Source: Planctomycetota bacterium
GTDB taxonomy: Bacteria > Planctomycetota > Planctomycetia > Planctomycetales > Planctomycetaceae
Direction: 5' to 3'
Assembly (NCBI GenBank): GCA_018242525.1
Contig: JAFEBS010000094.1
Span: forward strand, 1-35,741
DNA length: 35,741 bases
The notes under the pieces are model-generated. The model was not told the DNA's origin. It saw nothing but the letters and a program-made list of their open reading frames with translations, and made no database searches. Below are positions 34,188 to 35,741 of the stretch, piece after piece. Numbering within the stretch: position 1 is the first letter of the stretch; each line of letters starts with the position of its first letter. The translations under genes were made by a program, and so were the position numbers.

Positions 34188-35585
34188 TCACTCCCCCAGC
34201 AGATTGTCGCTCAACATCACATGGTCCGGCACCTGCAACCCGCGATTGGCACGGCAGTGAGCGATCGCGTTTGACTTGCCGGCCCCGATCCATTTGACGC
34301 TGGTCTGAGTCAGCTTCGGTTCGCGCGAGTCCAGGAACGAGCATCCGGTCAGGATCGTTTCCGAGCAATCATCGACAAACAGTCCAAACGGCAACCCTTC
34401 CAGCACCTGGACGCCGGTCAGGACCATCTGACGGCAGCGGACCAGTTCGATCAACCCCTGGCGTTGGATGGGCACCACATCGGCGACGGTATGCTCGCCT
34501 GCCTGGGCATCCTGAATCTGCAGTCCTGTCACCGTGCAATTCCTGCAGTCCACCAGCCGGATGCCGGTACACAGTTCCTTCTCCTTGTAGTCGGGATTGT
34601 GTCCGAAGCAGTTCGCTCCAATCACCAGGTTCTGACATTCCTCGGCCAGCAGATTGCGATGGTGGCCGCTGTAGATGTAATTCCCCTCAAACGTGATCCC
34701 GCGGGCCAATGTCAGGTGTACGTTGGTCGCCTGGCTGCCAATCAGATTTCCGCTGATGCACCACATACCCGTCAAATGAGCGTGCTCGGACGGACTGCCA
34801 ATAAACCGGATGTTAGCCCCGTTGGGACTGTACGTGGCCTGGATCGTATTGCTGGATATCGTCCCCTCGCGAACTGTCCCACCCTGCGAGCAATCGATGT
34901 AGATCTCGGCGGTCGGAACTCCCGCGTCCTCGGGCCTGTTGAACGCCCGGTAGTTGTTGTATTCGATGTCATTGCCGGTGATTTGCAGGTTGCGGATCTC
35001 GCTCCCTTCGATACGAATGCCACCGAGTCGGTTGTAACTGATGTGGCTGCCGATGATGTTTGTCTGATGCAGATTCACCTTGTCCAGCCAGACGCCATTC
35101 CCGGTGTTGTGATAGATGTGGCAATGGCTGATCAAGACATTGCGACAGCGCTGGGTGACGTGGACGGCGTGACGGACATCCCGGATCAGGACCCCGGTCA
35201 GGGTCGGCTGCATGATGCCATTGAAGCGGACTCCATCAGCTTCGGGGTGCTTCCCTTCAATTTCGATCTGGCTGATCGACGGCATCCGCTCCATCTTCCA
35301 GACCTCGGGCTTGAAGCTGTTGGGATCTGCGGAACCGCCGTGATGCCCCAGGAATTCGAAGATGGGACCGGGACCATGCATGATTAGCTTGGCCGTTCCG
35401 CCGGATCCCTGAATGGCCAGCCGCCCCGATTTGGACATATCGAACGAGATTGTCCGGGTGACGCGATAGTCGCCACGGGGAAATTCCAATGTGCCATCCC
35501 CACCATCCTTCAGCGCATGTTCAATCGCGTCTGTATCATCGGCCAAACCGTCACCCATCGCTCCGAAGTCACGTACGTTGGTCAT
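34188..35585 (-). CDS. Pectate-lyase-superfamily right-handed beta-helix protein
   Basis: 465 residues. The start, VRDFGAMGDGLADDTDAIEHAL with FPRGDYRVTRTISF shortly after, is the classic opening of the pectate_lyase_3 beta-helix family. The remainder is a long series of coils ending in Asn, with repeated NxI and GN units such as ITGNDIEYNN, ISSNTIQATY and ISGNLIGSQ. Such proteins bind or cleave polysaccharides. It has no signal peptide: ATG 35585 is immediately followed by the first domain strand and no hydrophobic leader precedes it. It is thus either cytosolic or exported by another route. Catalytic residues cannot be assigned. It is probably monocistronic. Confidence 0.78.
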   Translation of the reverse strand: MTNVRDFGAMGDGLADDTDAIEHALKDGGDGTLEFPRGDYRVTRTISFDMSKSGRLAIQGSGGTAKLIMHGPGPIFEFLGHHGGSADPNSFKPEVWKMERMPSISQIEIEGKHPEADGVRFNGIMQPTLTGVLIRDVRHAVHVTQRCRNVLISHCHIYHNTGNGVWLDKVNLHQTNIIGSHISYNRLGGIRIEGSEIRNLQITGNDIEYNNYRAFNRPEDAGVPTAEIYIDCSQGGTVREGTISSNTIQATYSPNGANIRFIGSPSEHAHLTGMWCISGNLIGSQATNVHLTLARGITFEGNYIYSGHHRNLLAEECQNLVIGANCFGHNPDYKEKELCTGIRLVDCRNCTVTGLQIQDAQAGEHTVADVVPIQRQGLIELVRCRQMVLTGVQVLEGLPFGLFVDDCSETILTGCSFLDSREPKLTQTSVKWIGAGKSNAIAHCRANRGLQVPDHVMLSDNLLGE

Positions 35586-35683
35586 GAAGATATTCCGTGG
35601 GCAGGGGACATAGGAACCAGAAAACGCCAGGTCGGATCAGGCCCACTATCCACGACATCGGGTGCCACGGCAAGTGGATGCAA

Positions 35684-35711
35684 GTGGCCACGGATGGAAC
35701 ACGGATTAAGA
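35684..35711 (+). repeat. CACGGAT-type repeat at the window edge
   Basis: GTGGCCACGGATGGAACACGGATTAAGAC closely matches the right end of the GxxExxY element (GGCCACGGATGAAACACGGATAAGAAC). The sequence is cut off by the window 30 bases later, so it cannot be seen whether a full element follows. Confidence 0.65.
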
Positions 35712-35741
35712 CGGGCGCGGGGGTGCAGTCGTTAATTGGTG

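Overview
The window looks like a chromosomal segment of a planctomycete (phylum Planctomycetota). This is inferred from family content, not from a marker gene: a Ser/Thr kinase with a planctomycete-style N-terminal extension and an extracellular beta-helix sensor, a DUF1349 protein, a GxxExxY protein, an orphan type III polyketide synthase, and many short intergenic repeats built on the word CACGGA. No rRNA, tRNA or CRISPR array was seen.

Positions 1-2500 are a gene-poor, repeat-rich stretch, more A+T-rich in places. It holds two or three small membrane-protein genes of unknown function, one possibly broken, and at least five copies of a GTCCTGAC-type repeat. From 2503 to 15125 the content is ordinary and well organised. 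A C45/acyltransferase-like Ntn hydrolase (+) converges on a nitrate-assimilation operon on the minus strand: a nirBD fusion, a fused four-cluster ferredoxin/DmsC-type membrane subunit, nasA (4-bp overlap with the gene before it) and a NarK-type transporter. Divergent from nirBD lie a sensor kinase with a PilJ/NarX-like sensory domain and a FixJ-type response regulator, overlapping by 8 bp. The likely logic is nitrate sensing, uptake, reduction to nitrite with electrons possibly drawn from quinol, then reduction to ammonium.

Positions 15240-22500 are accessory. They hold a RAYT (REP-associated tyrosine transposase) gene enclosed by inverted hairpin repeats, a lipoprotein whose ribosome-binding site lies in a small hairpin beside the right-hand repeat, a type III PKS, a DUF1349 protein, a secreted alkaline-phosphatase-superfamily enzyme, two MITE-like inverted-repeat units, and a tandem array formed from a GxxExxY gene. 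In that array one copy has lost the middle of the gene and a third is only an end. A membrane-anchored thioredoxin-fold protein follows.

Positions 22768-26673 encode the transmembrane Ser/Thr kinase with a beta-helix and a small HExxH protein. Positions 26709-33778 (minus strand) hold the cell-shape cluster mreB-mreC-mreD-pbp2. Upstream in the same direction is a three-gene group of uncharacterised membrane-anchored coiled-coil proteins whose architecture (one TM, coiled coil, beta-rich C-terminus) recalls MreC. A cytosolic-looking pectate-lyase-like beta-helix protein ends the window, with another CACGGA repeat at its right edge.
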